Assembly: GCA_034721855.1 (NCBI GenBank)
Contig: JAYENB010000007.1
Coordinates: 26,672-90,671, forward strand
Source of the DNA: JAQIBY01 sp034721855
GTDB taxonomy: Bacteria; Bacteroidota; Bacteroidia; Bacteroidales; ML635J-15
Reading direction: 5' to 3'
DNA: 64,000 nt
Shown in pieces: positions 1 to 8,446 of this stretch. Position numbers and translations under genes: made by a program. Position 1 is the stretch's first letter, and every line of letters begins with the position of its first letter. Under the pieces are notes generated by a model. It was not told the DNA's origin. It did not search any database and saw only the letters and a list, made by a program, of their open reading frames with translations.

Positions 1-22
1 AGTGCTAAAATTAAATAAGAAT

Positions 23-325
23 TAACTATTCAGACGCATTTGATTTTCACCGCAAAGACGGAGACCCGTCTGTCGCCGGGCAAGGTTACTAAGAAATTGA
101 ATAATTTGTTCACATAGACAGTTAACATCGGATAACACTAATTAAAAACGGTTGCGATATGTATTATTTCTTAAAACATCAACATTTCATAAGTAACTGA
201 TTTTAACCATTATTAACCCCGTAGAAATTTTTCAACGGGGTTAACAGTTCAATTTATAAGTTTCAAACCTTTGCGACATTGCGACTTTGCGGTGATGAGC
301 TACTTTTGTTGATACTGATTAGTTA
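23..325. repeat. Long imperfect palindrome, family P2, copy A
   Basis: The left end begins TAACTATTCAG followed by an ACCGCAAAGACGG segment and a CCGTCTGTCGCCGGGCAAGG segment. The right end reads GACTTTGCGGTG, then GAGCTACTTTTGTTGATACTGATTAGTTA. The two ends are inverted copies of each other. The same ends occur near 8092-8402, 25283-25570 and 42401-42504, so this is a dispersed family. A small hairpin is nested inside. The right end abuts a P1 element. No coding potential is seen in this stretch. Confidence 0.6.
213..244. repeat. Short hairpin (TTAACCCCGT / ACGGGGTTAA)
   Basis: A perfect 10-bp stem with a 12-base loop lies inside the first palindromic element. Related hairpins with CCCGT/ACGGG arms occur at 13954-13982 and 56530-56557, all intergenic. 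There is no T-run after it, so it is not a clear terminator. It looks like a REP-type intergenic repeat. Confidence 0.6.
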
Positions 326-467
326 GTGTTTGTCCATAATGTCCAATATCTGCGTTGTTGCTCAAATTTTAAATCCTCATATACAATAGTATACTGCGGT
401 TTAAAATTTTCACACGCCTTAATCTTGAACATTATGAACTAAACACTGACTCTATTGACAAGCACTA
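324..467. repeat. TA-flanked palindromic element, family P1, copy 1 (MITE-like)
   Basis: About 144 bp bounded by TA and ending GTGTTTGTCC on the left and GACAAGCAC on the right. Nested inverted arms follow: GTCCATAATGTCCAA faces TTGAACATTATGAAC, and AAATTTTAAATCC faces GGTTTAAAATTT. The whole can fold into one long hairpin. Related elements occur at 6867-7012, 34192-34498 and 50905-51070. The arms differ between copies but keep pairing. TA flanks are what IS630/mariner-type insertion leaves; that assignment is inference. Confidence 0.65.
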
Positions 468-540
468 GTTACACATCAAGATACAAATGTAAAAAAAATT
501 GAGTTGAATTTTGAGCTACCAATACTAAAACCCATTCATT

Positions 541-855
541 ATGTCAGTACTTGTCAATTTTGCCATGTTTCCCACCGATAAAGGTGCCAGTGTAAGCCCG
601 TATGTAAGCAGGGTGCTCAACATGCTGAAAAACAGCGATGTCAATTATAAGCTTTCCGCTATGGGCACCGTTTTTGAAACCGAAACCATGAAAGAAGCAC
701 TATACATCCTGGAAAAGGCTTATGCCCAGCTTGAAAATGATTGCGACAGGGTGTATTCGGTTGTCAATTTTGACATCCAAAAAAACAAACCCATGGGCAG
801 GCTCACCAGCAAAATCCAATCCATTGAAGATAAGATTGGGACAGTGAAAAAATAA
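541..855 (+). CDS. MTH1187-family thiamine-binding protein
   Basis: A 104-aa cytosolic protein matching the MTH1187/YkoF-like family (formerly DUF77). The family folds as a ferredoxin-like sandwich that forms tetramers and binds thiamine or related ligands. The N-terminal strand with F-x-M-x-P-T-D-K-G and the following S-V-S-P-Y-V are typical, and the length matches the family. It is followed 54 bp downstream by a glycosyltransferase gene on the same strand, with no obvious functional link. No TPP riboswitch was noticed upstream. The physiological role is not settled even for well-studied members, so a binding function only is given. Confidence 0.8.
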   Translation: MSVLVNFAMFPTDKGASVSPYVSRVLNMLKNSDVNYKLSAMGTVFETETMKEALYILEKAYAQLENDCDRVYSVVNFDIQKNKPMGRLTSKIQSIEDKIGTVKK

Positions 856-909
856 GTTTTTTTAATATAAGATAAAATCAGTTTATTACCTTTACCTCAA
901 AATTATGAT

Positions 910-1911
910 ATGCCAATCAAATACCTCATCATACGGTTCAGCAGTATTGGCGATATTGTGCTTACAACCCCTGTCGTCAGAGGGCTTAATGAGCAGGTGG
1001 ACGAGGCAGAAGTACATTATTTAACAAAACCTGCTTATGCCTCAATCATAACCGAAAACCCCCATGTTGATAAAGTGCATGTGCTGCAGTCTTCTTTTGC
1101 GAAAACCATACAAAATCTTAAAGCTGAGGAATTTGATTATATCATTGATTTACATAGGAACCTCCGCAGTTTACGGATAAAACACAGGCTGAAAGTGATG
1201 GATTTTAGCTTTAATAAGCTGAACAAAGAAAAGTGGCTGATGGTAAATTTTAAATTCAATAAATTGCCTGATGAACACATTGTTGACCGGTATTTAAATA
1301 CGTTGTCTGTGTTTGATGTGAAAAATGATGGTAAAGGGCTGGATTATTTCATTCCGGCATCTGAAGAAGTTGACATTTCAACCACGTTGCCTGAACATTT
1401 TCAGGACGGGTATGCCGCTTTTGCCATTGGTGGACAACACGCTACAAAAAAATTACCCACTTCATCCATACAAGAAATATGTCATAAATTTGATAAACCT
1501 GTGGTTTTGTTAGGGGGTAAAGAAGACCATCGGGCAGGGGAAATTATTGCAGGAGAAAATAAAATGATTTTCAATGCATGCGGCATGTTTTCGCTGCATC
1601 AATCAGCTAGCTTAATCAAAAAAGCCAGGCTGGTAATTACGCATGACACCGGATTGATGCACATTGCTGCTGCCTTTCACAAGCCTGTACTTTCTGTGTG
1701 GGGAAATACCATCCCGGAATTTGGCATGTTTCCCTATATGCCGGGAGAAGGTTCAAAAATATATGAAGTGAAAAATCTACCATGCCGCCCCTGCTCAAAA
1801 ATAGGTTTTAAACAATGCCCTAAAAAACATTTTAAGTGCATGAAAAACCAGGATATTGATGCCATTGTCCGCCATGCTACCATGCTTTTCTATACTGTGA
1901 ATGATAAATAA
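910..1911 (+). CDS. Glycosyltransferase family 9 (ADP-heptose:LPS heptosyltransferase-like)
   Basis: A 333-aa GT-B fold enzyme. The start IRFSSIGDIVLTTP is the N-terminal nucleotide-sugar fold signature of GT9 enzymes such as WaaC/WaaF. The C-terminal half carries a GG-rich donor-binding loop (VVLLGGKEDH, about residue 200) and the THDTGLMHIAAA motif (about 244-255) of this family. A Cys-rich stretch near the C-terminus (CRPCSK, QCPKKHFKC) is common in GT9 proteins of Bacteroidota. It probably adds a sugar to the lipopolysaccharide core on the inner membrane's cytoplasmic face. The donor and acceptor cannot be read from the sequence. Confidence 0.85.
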   Translation: MPIKYLIIRFSSIGDIVLTTPVVRGLNEQVDEAEVHYLTKPAYASIITENPHVDKVHVLQSSFAKTIQNLKAEEFDYIIDLHRNLRSLRIKHRLKVMDFSFNKLNKEKWLMVNFKFNKLPDEHIVDRYLNTLSVFDVKNDGKGLDYFIPASEEVDISTTLPEHFQDGYAAFAIGGQHATKKLPTSSIQEICHKFDKPVVLLGGKEDHRAGEIIAGENKMIFNACGMFSLHQSASLIKKARLVITHDTGLMHIAAAFHKPVLSVWGNTIPEFGMFPYMPGEGSKIYEVKNLPCRPCSKIGFKQCPKKHFKCMKNQDIDAIVRHATMLFYTVNDK

Positions 1912-1999
1912 CCGGAATGTTGAAACCATAATACCAAAATTACCGTAATGAATAATAGTATTTTTCGTATTTTAGTCAATTTAAAACCAAGCTTGTTTT

Positions 2000-3220
2000 A
2001 TGGGTAAAAATCAAGATGCATCACGGCAGGTGTTTTCAAAATACGGCCTGACACCACAGGAAGAAATGCTGGAGGTGTACCAACAAAAGAAAAAATTCAG
2101 CATCGGTATTCCGCTGGAAACCAGCATGCAGGAAGCCAGGGTTCCGCTGGCACCTTTGTCTGTAGCTTCGTTGATTGAAAGTGGCCATAAGGTTGTGATA
2201 CAACGAAGTGCCGGTAAACAGGCGCATTTTACCGATGAAAAATACGCAAGCTATGGTGCTATCATGGTTGATAAAGCAGATGAGGTGTTTCAAAGCGATG
2301 TGATGGTGAAGATTGCCCCTTTTACAGAAAAAGAGATTGATCTGATGCATCCTGAACAAATTGTGTTTTCTTCAATTCACGCAAGCAGCCAGAGCAAAGG
2401 GTATTTTTCCAGGATCATAAGAAAAAAAGTGGTGGCTATAGCATACGATATGCTGAAAGATGAACAAAATTCTTATCCCATTGTCCGCTCTATGAGTGAA
2501 ATTGCCGGCCGTTCATCCATCATGATCGCTGCTGAATACCTGAGCAATGTGCACAATGGTAAAGGTGAAATGCTGGGGGGCATGACCGGTGTAAAACCAT
2601 CGGAAATTGTGATTCTCGGCGCAGGAACAGCTGGTGAAAATGCTGCACGCACTGCCCAGGGAATGGGAGCCCAGGTAAGGATTTTTGATAAATCTGTACA
2701 CCGGCTTACCAGGTTGTTGAACACCCTTAATCGCCCTGTTTTTACTTCTGTTTTACAACCCCAGGTGTTGGAAAGGGTGTTGCGTTCCGCTGATGTGTTG
2801 ATTGGAGCCGTGCGCATGATGGATATTGCTCCTATGTCCATTGTGACCGAAGATATGGTGAAAAAAATGAAAAAGAATTCTGTGATTGTGGACATCAGTA
2901 TTGACCAGGGAGGCTGTGTGGAAACCAGCCGTATGACAAATCACAACGAGCCTGTATATACAAAACATGGTATAGTGCATTACTGCGTTCCGAACATTGC
3001 CGCAAGAGTAGGCCGGACAGCAAGTTATGCCATGAGCAATATACTGGCGCCGGTGTTGCTTGAACTTGGTGAAAGTGGGTCTGTATTGAATTTTTTGAAA
3101 AATTACAAGGGTTACAGAAATGGAGTGTATGCCTACAATGGCATTTTAACCAAAAAATTGATCGGTGATATGTTTGATATGAACTCCAGGGACATTGATC
3201 TCCTGATTTCAGCCATGTGA
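2000..3220 (+). CDS. ald: Alanine dehydrogenase
   Basis: A 406-aa enzyme of the alanine dehydrogenase/transhydrogenase-alpha family, expected to interconvert L-alanine and pyruvate plus ammonia with NAD. Residues equivalent to the known active site are visible: R47 in EARVPL, K104 in VMVKI, H127 in SSIHASS, and the aspartate of VDISIDQGG near 301. The NAD Rossmann motif GAGTAG lies at about 207-212. It is some 30 residues longer at the N-terminus than the classical 370-aa enzymes; longer forms are common in Bacteroidota. The gene stands alone, with 88 bp before it and a palindromic AT-rich spacer after it. Confidence 0.92.
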   Translation: MGKNQDASRQVFSKYGLTPQEEMLEVYQQKKKFSIGIPLETSMQEARVPLAPLSVASLIESGHKVVIQRSAGKQAHFTDEKYASYGAIMVDKADEVFQSDVMVKIAPFTEKEIDLMHPEQIVFSSIHASSQSKGYFSRIIRKKVVAIAYDMLKDEQNSYPIVRSMSEIAGRSSIMIAAEYLSNVHNGKGEMLGGMTGVKPSEIVILGAGTAGENAARTAQGMGAQVRIFDKSVHRLTRLLNTLNRPVFTSVLQPQVLERVLRSADVLIGAVRMMDIAPMSIVTEDMVKKMKKNSVIVDISIDQGGCVETSRMTNHNEPVYTKHGIVHYCVPNIAARVGRTASYAMSNILAPVLLELGESGSVLNFLKNYKGYRNGVYAYNGILTKKLIGDMFDMNSRDIDLLISAM

Positions 3221-3239
3221 TGTGTTTGTGTATCCATTA

Positions 3240-3415
3240 CTAACGTGGACAAGACACAACCAAACAAATAACAAATCTTAAAATATAAATGACAAATAAA
3301 TTACAAACTTCAAATATAAATAATCAAACAAACAACATAAACGAATTGTTTTGAATTTTGGTCATTGGATATTATTTGAGATTTGTAATTAGTAATTAGT
3401 CAGACCATTCGGATA
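3240..3415. repeat. AT-rich imperfect palindrome
   Basis: The left half contains ATTACAAACTTCAAAT and the right half ATTTGAGATTTGTAAT, which pair imperfectly over a long stretch. A comparable AT-rich palindromic stretch lies at about 56300-56560. No gene is supported in it. It may act as a transcript end between ald and the exonuclease gene. Confidence 0.4.
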
Positions 3416-3442
3416 TTAAAGATAAACCCTAAATTATTATTC

Positions 3443-4213
3443 ATGAAACAAACCATTTATACTTACAACGTTAACGGCATTCGTGCTGCCATCAGAAAAG
3501 GACTGAAAGAATGGTTTAAATCCGTCAACCCTGATGTTCTTATGATACAGGAAACCAAAGCACAGCCTGAAGACATTGATACATTTTTCTTCAAAGAATT
3601 AGGGTACCATGTGTTTGTTCACAGTGCAGAAAAAAAAGGATACAGCGGCGTAATGACCATCTGCAGGCAGGAACCGGATGCTGTTATCGCCGGTATTGGC
3701 AATGAAAGATTTGATGCCGAAGGGCGTTTTCTGCGTACGGATTTTGGGGATATTACACTGATAAATTCGTATTTTCCATCCGGAACCACTGGCACGGTAA
3801 GGCAGGATGTGAAATACGCATACCTGGATGCCGTGCAGGCCTACATAAATGAACTCAAAAAGCATCGCCCCAATATTATCCTGTCGGGGGATTTTAACAT
3901 CTGTCACAAACCCATTGATATCAGTAAGCCGGAGAAAAAAAAGAATGTATCGGGATTTTTGCCGGAAGAAAGGCAATGGGTAAGTAATTTCTTAAACAAT
4001 GGATTTGTTGACAGTTTTCGGGCTTATGACCAGCGGCCGGACCAATATTCGTGGTGGTCATACCGTGCCAACGCCAGGAGCAAAAACCTCGGCTGGCGCA
4101 TTGATTATCACATGGTAAGCGAAAGCCTTGCCGGCAACATGAAAAATGCCAATATTCATGCTGATGTTTACCATTCTGACCATTGTCCAGTGAGTTTGGA
4201 GATGGAGATATAA
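3443..4213 (+). CDS. xth: Exodeoxyribonuclease III
   Basis: A 256-aa endonuclease/exonuclease/phosphatase-family enzyme of base excision repair that cleaves at abasic sites and removes 3' blocks. The signature motifs are in order: NVNGIRAA at 9-16, the metal-binding glutamate of IQETKA (E37), SGDFNICH near 149-156, RIDYHMVS near 222, and the catalytic HSDHCPV near the C-terminus. Length matches the family. The gene appears monocistronic; a convergent ssb lies downstream. Confidence 0.95.
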   Translation: MKQTIYTYNVNGIRAAIRKGLKEWFKSVNPDVLMIQETKAQPEDIDTFFFKELGYHVFVHSAEKKGYSGVMTICRQEPDAVIAGIGNERFDAEGRFLRTDFGDITLINSYFPSGTTGTVRQDVKYAYLDAVQAYINELKKHRPNIILSGDFNICHKPIDISKPEKKKNVSGFLPEERQWVSNFLNNGFVDSFRAYDQRPDQYSWWSYRANARSKNLGWRIDYHMVSESLAGNMKNANIHADVYHSDHCPVSLEMEI

Positions 4214-4349
4214 TCTTTATTTACAAAAAATCCATACGGGGGAACCCATTCTTTGAAGTTGGATTAACGGTAACCTGTTCCTGTGATTTTATTTTTCCCA
4301 GAATGGCTTTTTTTCATCAGAGAAAAATTTAGTTCCCTCAATGCAGTCA

Positions 4350-4679
4350 CTAATTAAGCAATGTGAAATTTTTAATGATAATTTCACTCGCACTGCGCAG
4401 TTCTCCGCCTTTGCCTTTCCACGAATGGTTGTTCAATTTGCCCTCAATGGCAATGTGGCGCCCTTTGTTGAGCATGTGTTTTATGATATCGGCTGTGTTT
4501 CCCCAAGCAATCAATTGGTGCCAATGAGTAAGTTTTTCTCGGCGGCCATCAAGGTAGCGTTTGGTTTCATTTGTGGCCAGTTGCATTTTTGCCAGTCGCT
4601 GGCCGTTTTCAAAGCGACTGAAAACAGGATCATTTCCAAGCCTGCCTATCAAAGTAACATGATTTTTGGTTGATTTCAT
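4350..4679 (-). CDS. ssb: Short single-stranded DNA-binding protein
   Basis: A 109-aa OB-fold protein from the ATG at 4679. Motifs typical of bacterial SSB are present: VTLIGRLGNDP near the N-terminus, WHQLIAWGNTADI, and the KGRHIAIEGKL strand. It lacks the long disordered tail and acidic DDDIPF-like tip used to recruit partners, as do many secondary SSBs in Bacteroidota. An upstream in-frame ATG at 4703 would add eight residues; the start at 4679 is chosen because it lies just before the conserved OB fold. Another 18 open codons upstream look like leader. Confidence 0.85.
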   Translation of the reverse strand: MKSTKNHVTLIGRLGNDPVFSRFENGQRLAKMQLATNETKRYLDGRREKLTHWHQLIAWGNTADIIKHMLNKGRHIAIEGKLNNHSWKGKGGELRSASEIIIKNFTLLN

Positions 4680-4910
4680 AATTGATAAATTTTTGTTCGA
4701 CATGTAAATTTTCATGGCAAATGTAGATGAGCCTGAAAAAAAGAATCGTATAAAAACCATTTACTTATGTTTAACATTCGTTTGTAAGTATTTAAAATCG
4801 GAAAATGTTGAAGAAAAATTAAAATTCCCTAACTAAATGGACAGACACTGGATAGGTTTAATTGAATTACAGGGGATATGCATTCATTAACAAAATTCTA
4901 AGTTTTTTTA

Positions 4911-4951
4911 GTTCGGAAACTTACGAACCAAGCAAATCTTTGTTACTTTTG
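4911..4951 (+). promoter_or_regulatory. Operator-like palindrome and -7 box of the efflux operon
   Basis: The inverted repeat GTTCGGAAACTTACGAAC (4911-4928) has GTTCG/CGAAC arms and lies just upstream of TACTTTTG (4944-4951), which fits the Bacteroidota -7 consensus TAnnTTTG. The regulator gene starts 20 bp after the box. The palindrome covers the -33 region, where a repressor would block polymerase. That the encoded GbsR/MarR-type protein binds here is inference. Confidence 0.55.
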
Positions 4952-4970
4952 TTTCCTAAATCATGTTACC

Positions 4971-5441
4971 ATGAACACAGAAGAAAGAATAAACAAGCAA
5001 AAAGAATTGATTGAAACCATTGGCAGGCAGTCAGAGCAGGAGAGCATGCAACCGGTTGCCGGCAGAATCATGGCTCTACTCATGGTAATGGACCAAGAAC
5101 AATTTACATTTGATGAAATTGTTGAGGAACTGAACATCAGTAAAAGTTCAGCTAGCACCGCATTAAAAATACTGCAATTAAAAGACATGGTAGAATATCA
5201 GACTCATCCCGGTGACAGGAAGCGCTATTTTCATATCAAGGTAAAGGAACCGTTTTACATGTTTGAAAAGGGGAAAAAATCGATGATTGAAAAAAACAAA
5301 ATGATGAAATCAATTATTGAGTTGAAATCTGATCCGGAATCCAAAAACGTTTTGTTTTTTAAAGATTTGATACGGATAACCGATTTGTTTCTGGCAAATT
5401 ATGAAAAAATGAAGAATAATTTTTTTGGAAATAACACATAA
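4971..5441 (+). CDS. GbsR/MarR-type transcriptional regulator
   Basis: A 156-aa winged-helix protein. The helix-turn-helix is seen in FDEIVEELNISKSSASTALKIL (split here as FDEIVEELNI then SKSSASTALKIL, about 44-66), followed by a wing with GDRKRYFHIK. This layout, with an N-terminal helix and C-terminal dimerisation helices, is that of the GbsR group in Bacteroidota. It is the first gene of an RND efflux operon (next gene 31 bp downstream) and has a palindrome over its own promoter, so an autoregulated repressor of the pump is likely. The ligand is unknown. Confidence 0.85.
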   Translation: MNTEERINKQKELIETIGRQSEQESMQPVAGRIMALLMVMDQEQFTFDEIVEELNISKSSASTALKILQLKDMVEYQTHPGDRKRYFHIKVKEPFYMFEKGKKSMIEKNKMMKSIIELKSDPESKNVLFFKDLIRITDLFLANYEKMKNNFFGNNT

Positions 5442-5472
5442 CGTGAAAATATAGAAGATTGTTTAATTCTAA

Positions 5473-6882
5473 ATGATACAGAATATTATGAACGTAAAAA
5501 AACGTATATGGCTTGTTGTGTATGCATCATGTATAATGTTTCCCTTATCAGCGCAGGATTCCGTTATGCAGTTTTCTGTAGCTGAAGCCAGGGAGTATGC
5601 CATTGAGCACAACAGGGATTTACAGAATGCAAAAAAAGATGTACACATCGCTGAAGAACAATATAAAGCGGCACGTGGACAAGGATTACCACAAGTTAAC
5701 GGGAAGCTGGATTACATGACGAATTTTAATTATGAAGCCGAGTTGAAATTTGGCAGCGATGATGAAAGCAGTACACCCGAACTTGATTATACGTTATTTG
5801 ATCAGGGGGATTTTGAAATACTTAAACTGCTTGAATCCATGAGTTCTTCCGGCCCTACTACCATAAAAATGACTGACCAGTCAAATGCCCAGGTACAGGT
5901 ATCACAACTGATTTTTGGAGGCCAGTATTGGGTAGGATTGAAAACAGCAAAAATTGCACAGGATCTGGCACGTCAAAATGTTACCCTTACTGAACTTGAT
6001 GTCAAAGAAAGCATTGAAAATACCTACTACATGATTTTGGTTACCGAAAAAATACTTAATGTATTGAATAAAAACATTGACAACCTTGAGGATATTAAGG
6101 AACAAACTAAAAACATGTATCAGGCCGGACTTGCCGAAAAGGTTGATGTTGATCAGATCAGCATCAGCCAATCACAACTGGAAAATCAGAAAAAAGCCAT
6201 GGAGCGTAACATCCGCCTGACCTATCACATGTTGCATTTTCAGATGGGACTGGATTACGACCAGGAAATAGAACTCACAGATGCTTTGGATGCACTCATG
6301 GATAACCTGGAAATCAGCACAAAAATGGCTACTTCCTTTGATCCGGCTCAACACCCACAATATCAACTCCTGGAAACACAGCAAAAATTGCAGGAGAAGC
6401 AAATTGATATGGAAAAATGGGCTTATGGACCAACATTGACCGGTTTTTACACCTACACTGAAAAAATTATGACCAGCGGTTTTGACCTTAATCCCAATAA
6501 TGCTGCCGGCCTTAATTTGTCAATACCTATTTTTTCCAGTGGTGTACGTAAAGCCAATTTGGATAAAGCCCGCATTGAATTGGATAAAGCAAAACGGACC
6601 AAAAATATGGTTAAAGAACAATTGTTAATGCAAAACAATCAGCTACGATTTGATTTAACCAATGCGTTTGAAAATTATCAAACCCAAAAAGAAAACGTAG
6701 ATGTCGCTATGCGGGTGTATGAAAATGTGGAAAACAAATATAAACAAGGGTTGGCATCCAGCCTCGACTTGACACAGGCCAATTCTAATTATCTTGAGGC
6801 TGAGAGCAATTATTTGAACGCTGCCATGGAATTGATGCAGGCCAATCTGAAACTGGATAAATTATATAGTGTCTGTCCATAA
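5473..6882 (+). CDS. TolC-family outer membrane efflux channel
   Basis: An outer-membrane factor of about 469 aa. A signal peptide (IWLVVYASCIMFPLSAQ) is followed by two repeats of coiled helical hairpins typical of TolC: the heptad-rich segments AREYAIEHNRDLQNAKKD near 40 and the second set after LNLSIPIFSSG near 350. The ATG at 5488 (MNVKKR) is an alternative start that gives a more standard signal peptide. The channel would link the adaptor and pump encoded downstream to the outside. The last residues, YSVCP and the stop codon, come from the P1 palindromic element that begins at 6867, so the native C-terminus may have been replaced. Confidence 0.9.
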   Translation: MIQNIMNVKKRIWLVVYASCIMFPLSAQDSVMQFSVAEAREYAIEHNRDLQNAKKDVHIAEEQYKAARGQGLPQVNGKLDYMTNFNYEAELKFGSDDESSTPELDYTLFDQGDFEILKLLESMSSSGPTTIKMTDQSNAQVQVSQLIFGGQYWVGLKTAKIAQDLARQNVTLTELDVKESIENTYYMILVTEKILNVLNKNIDNLEDIKEQTKNMYQAGLAEKVDVDQISISQSQLENQKKAMERNIRLTYHMLHFQMGLDYDQEIELTDALDALMDNLEISTKMATSFDPAQHPQYQLLETQQKLQEKQIDMEKWAYGPTLTGFYTYTEKIMTSGFDLNPNNAAGLNLSIPIFSSGVRKANLDKARIELDKAKRTKNMVKEQLLMQNNQLRFDLTNAFENYQTQKENVDVAMRVYENVENKYKQGLASSLDLTQANSNYLEAESNYLNAAMELMQANLKLDKLYSVCP

Positions 6883-7012
6883 TGTCCGATTTCTTCGTTA
6901 CGCTCGTATTTAAAACAGTCATTTACGAAAGTAAACTCCTTGGTTTTAAATACTTCGCAAGCCTTGAACTCGAACATTATGAATTAGACACTAACTCTAT
7001 TGACAAATACTA
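6867..7012. repeat. TA-flanked palindromic element, family P1, copy 2
   Basis: About 146 bp bounded by TA, with ends GTGTCTGTCC and GACAAATAC. Inner arms include GTATTTAAAAC facing GTTTTAAATAC and CATAATGTCCGA facing TCGAACATTATG. It lies between the TolC and adaptor genes of the efflux operon and contains the tolC-like stop codon. Transcripts of the operon must pass through this hairpin, which could lower expression of downstream genes or protect the upstream message. Confidence 0.7.
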
Positions 7013-7045
7013 TATAATCAATTATAAAACAGAAAAATAACAGTG

Positions 7046-8098
7046 ATGAAAAAAACAAAAATCGTTGTATGCTTAATGGTTGTTACAGGCATAATTGCAG
7101 CTTGTACACCAGGTAAGAAAAAGGAGTCAAAACAAGAAGAAGAAAAAATCCAACCTGTAAAAATCGCTCAACTGACACAGGATACAATAAAAAGAACATT
7201 GTCCTATACAGCTAACCTGGATGCCTGGCAAGTGGTGTATTTTGCACCCGCTAAACCGGGGCGCATCAAAAAAATTCATGTCGATGAAGGAGATCATATT
7301 ACCAACGGGCAGGAATTGGTACAAATGGATCAGACCGAGCTGACACAGGCATTGATACAACTTGATAATGCACGTACCAATTTTCAACGAATGGACACAT
7401 TGAATGATTTGAACAGCATTTCAAAACAACAATACGATCAGGCCAAAACACAGTTTGAGCTGGCAAAAGCCAATATCGAATTTTTGCAGGAAAATACATC
7501 CTTAGAAGCTCCCTTTACCGGGATTGTTACAGCCAAACATTATGAAGACGGAGAAATGTACTCCGGGGCTCCCAATACCCAGGCCGGTAAAGCAGCGGTA
7601 ATTACCCTGATGCAAATGTCGCCTCTGAAAGTTATTGTGAGCATTTCTGAACGGCATTTCCCTTACATTAAAAAAGGAATGAAAGCAAAAATTAAATCCG
7701 ATATATACCCTAAAGCATTATTTCCAGGGAAAGTGTACCGTATATATCCCACTATTGATCCGGCAACACGTACTTTTCAGGCTGAAATAAAAATTGACAA
7801 TCCAAGTGAAAAATTGCGTCCCGGCATGTTTGTTACCGTTGATATTAACATCAAAGATGAAGCTGCCATGGTTGTCCCGTCAATCGCTGTAATCAAGCAG
7901 GAAGGGACAAACAACCGTTATGTGTTTGTGGCTGAAGAGGGAAAAGCACGAAAAATCCGTGTCAAACTGGGAGATCGTTTTGATGATCAGCTTGAAATTA
8001 TCTCTGATGAGCTTGAAACAGGCATGGATTTAATTGTCGCCGGTCAGGTAAATTTGACACATGGTGACAGCATTCAAATAAAGAAAAATAGTAATTAG
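7046..8098 (+). CDS. RND efflux periplasmic adaptor (membrane fusion lipoprotein)
   Basis: A 350-aa HlyD/AcrA-type adaptor. The ATG at 7046 is preferred to the GTG one codon upstream. The lipoprotein signal ends IIAAC, so the protein is probably anchored in the inner membrane. A biotinyl-lipoyl-like half (GRIKKIHVDEGDHI), a helical hairpin (LDNARTNFQRMD), the second lipoyl half (LEAPFTGIVTAKHYEDGE) and beta-barrel strands (RPGMFVTVDI) follow in the normal order. It joins the TolC-like channel to the pump encoded downstream. The stop codon lies within the first bases of a P2 palindrome. Confidence 0.9.
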   Translation: MKKTKIVVCLMVVTGIIAACTPGKKKESKQEEEKIQPVKIAQLTQDTIKRTLSYTANLDAWQVVYFAPAKPGRIKKIHVDEGDHITNGQELVQMDQTELTQALIQLDNARTNFQRMDTLNDLNSISKQQYDQAKTQFELAKANIEFLQENTSLEAPFTGIVTAKHYEDGEMYSGAPNTQAGKAAVITLMQMSPLKVIVSISERHFPYIKKGMKAKIKSDIYPKALFPGKVYRIYPTIDPATRTFQAEIKIDNPSEKLRPGMFVTVDINIKDEAAMVVPSIAVIKQEGTNNRYVFVAEEGKARKIRVKLGDRFDDQLEIISDELETGMDLIVAGQVNLTHGDSIQIKKNSN

Positions 8099-8402
8099 TC
8101 AGGTACATTTAATTGTTACCGCGAAGACGCAAACCCGTATGTCGCCGGGCAAGGTTACTAAGAAATAGAAAAAGAAAAATTAAATTGCTTATCATCAAAT
8201 AACGATAGAATGAAATGGAAGAAATAAGAACACATATCGGTATTAATTACTATGTACACGAATCCAGACCAATGGAAATTATGAAAATCCTATTTAATCA
8301 TATATCATCGTGCTATCATGCAATCGTGCTTTCGTGCTATCGTGACTTAGCGTTTCTCCGTCTTTGCGGTGGAGAGCTACTTTTGTTGATACTGATTAGT
8401 TA
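8092..8402. repeat. Long imperfect palindrome, family P2, copy B
   Basis: About 311 bp between the adaptor and pump genes. The left end TAATTAGTCAGGTACATTTAA with TTACCGCGAAGACGC mirrors the right end GTCTTTGCGGTGGAGAGCTA with TTGTTGATACTGATTAGTTA. The centre holds degenerate CATCGTGCTATCATGCAATCGTGC repeats. It explains the unusual 348-bp gap inside an operon. No gene is supported here; a 65-codon ORF across it is an accident of the repeat. Confidence 0.65.
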
Positions 8403-8446
8403 CGAAAAATAATTAACATAGATAAAGTCGTTTAAAATTGTAAACC

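Noticed and set aside
8215..8412. 65-codon open frame between the adaptor and pump genes
   Set aside because: It lies within a P2 palindrome and translates the ATCGTGCTATC repeats.
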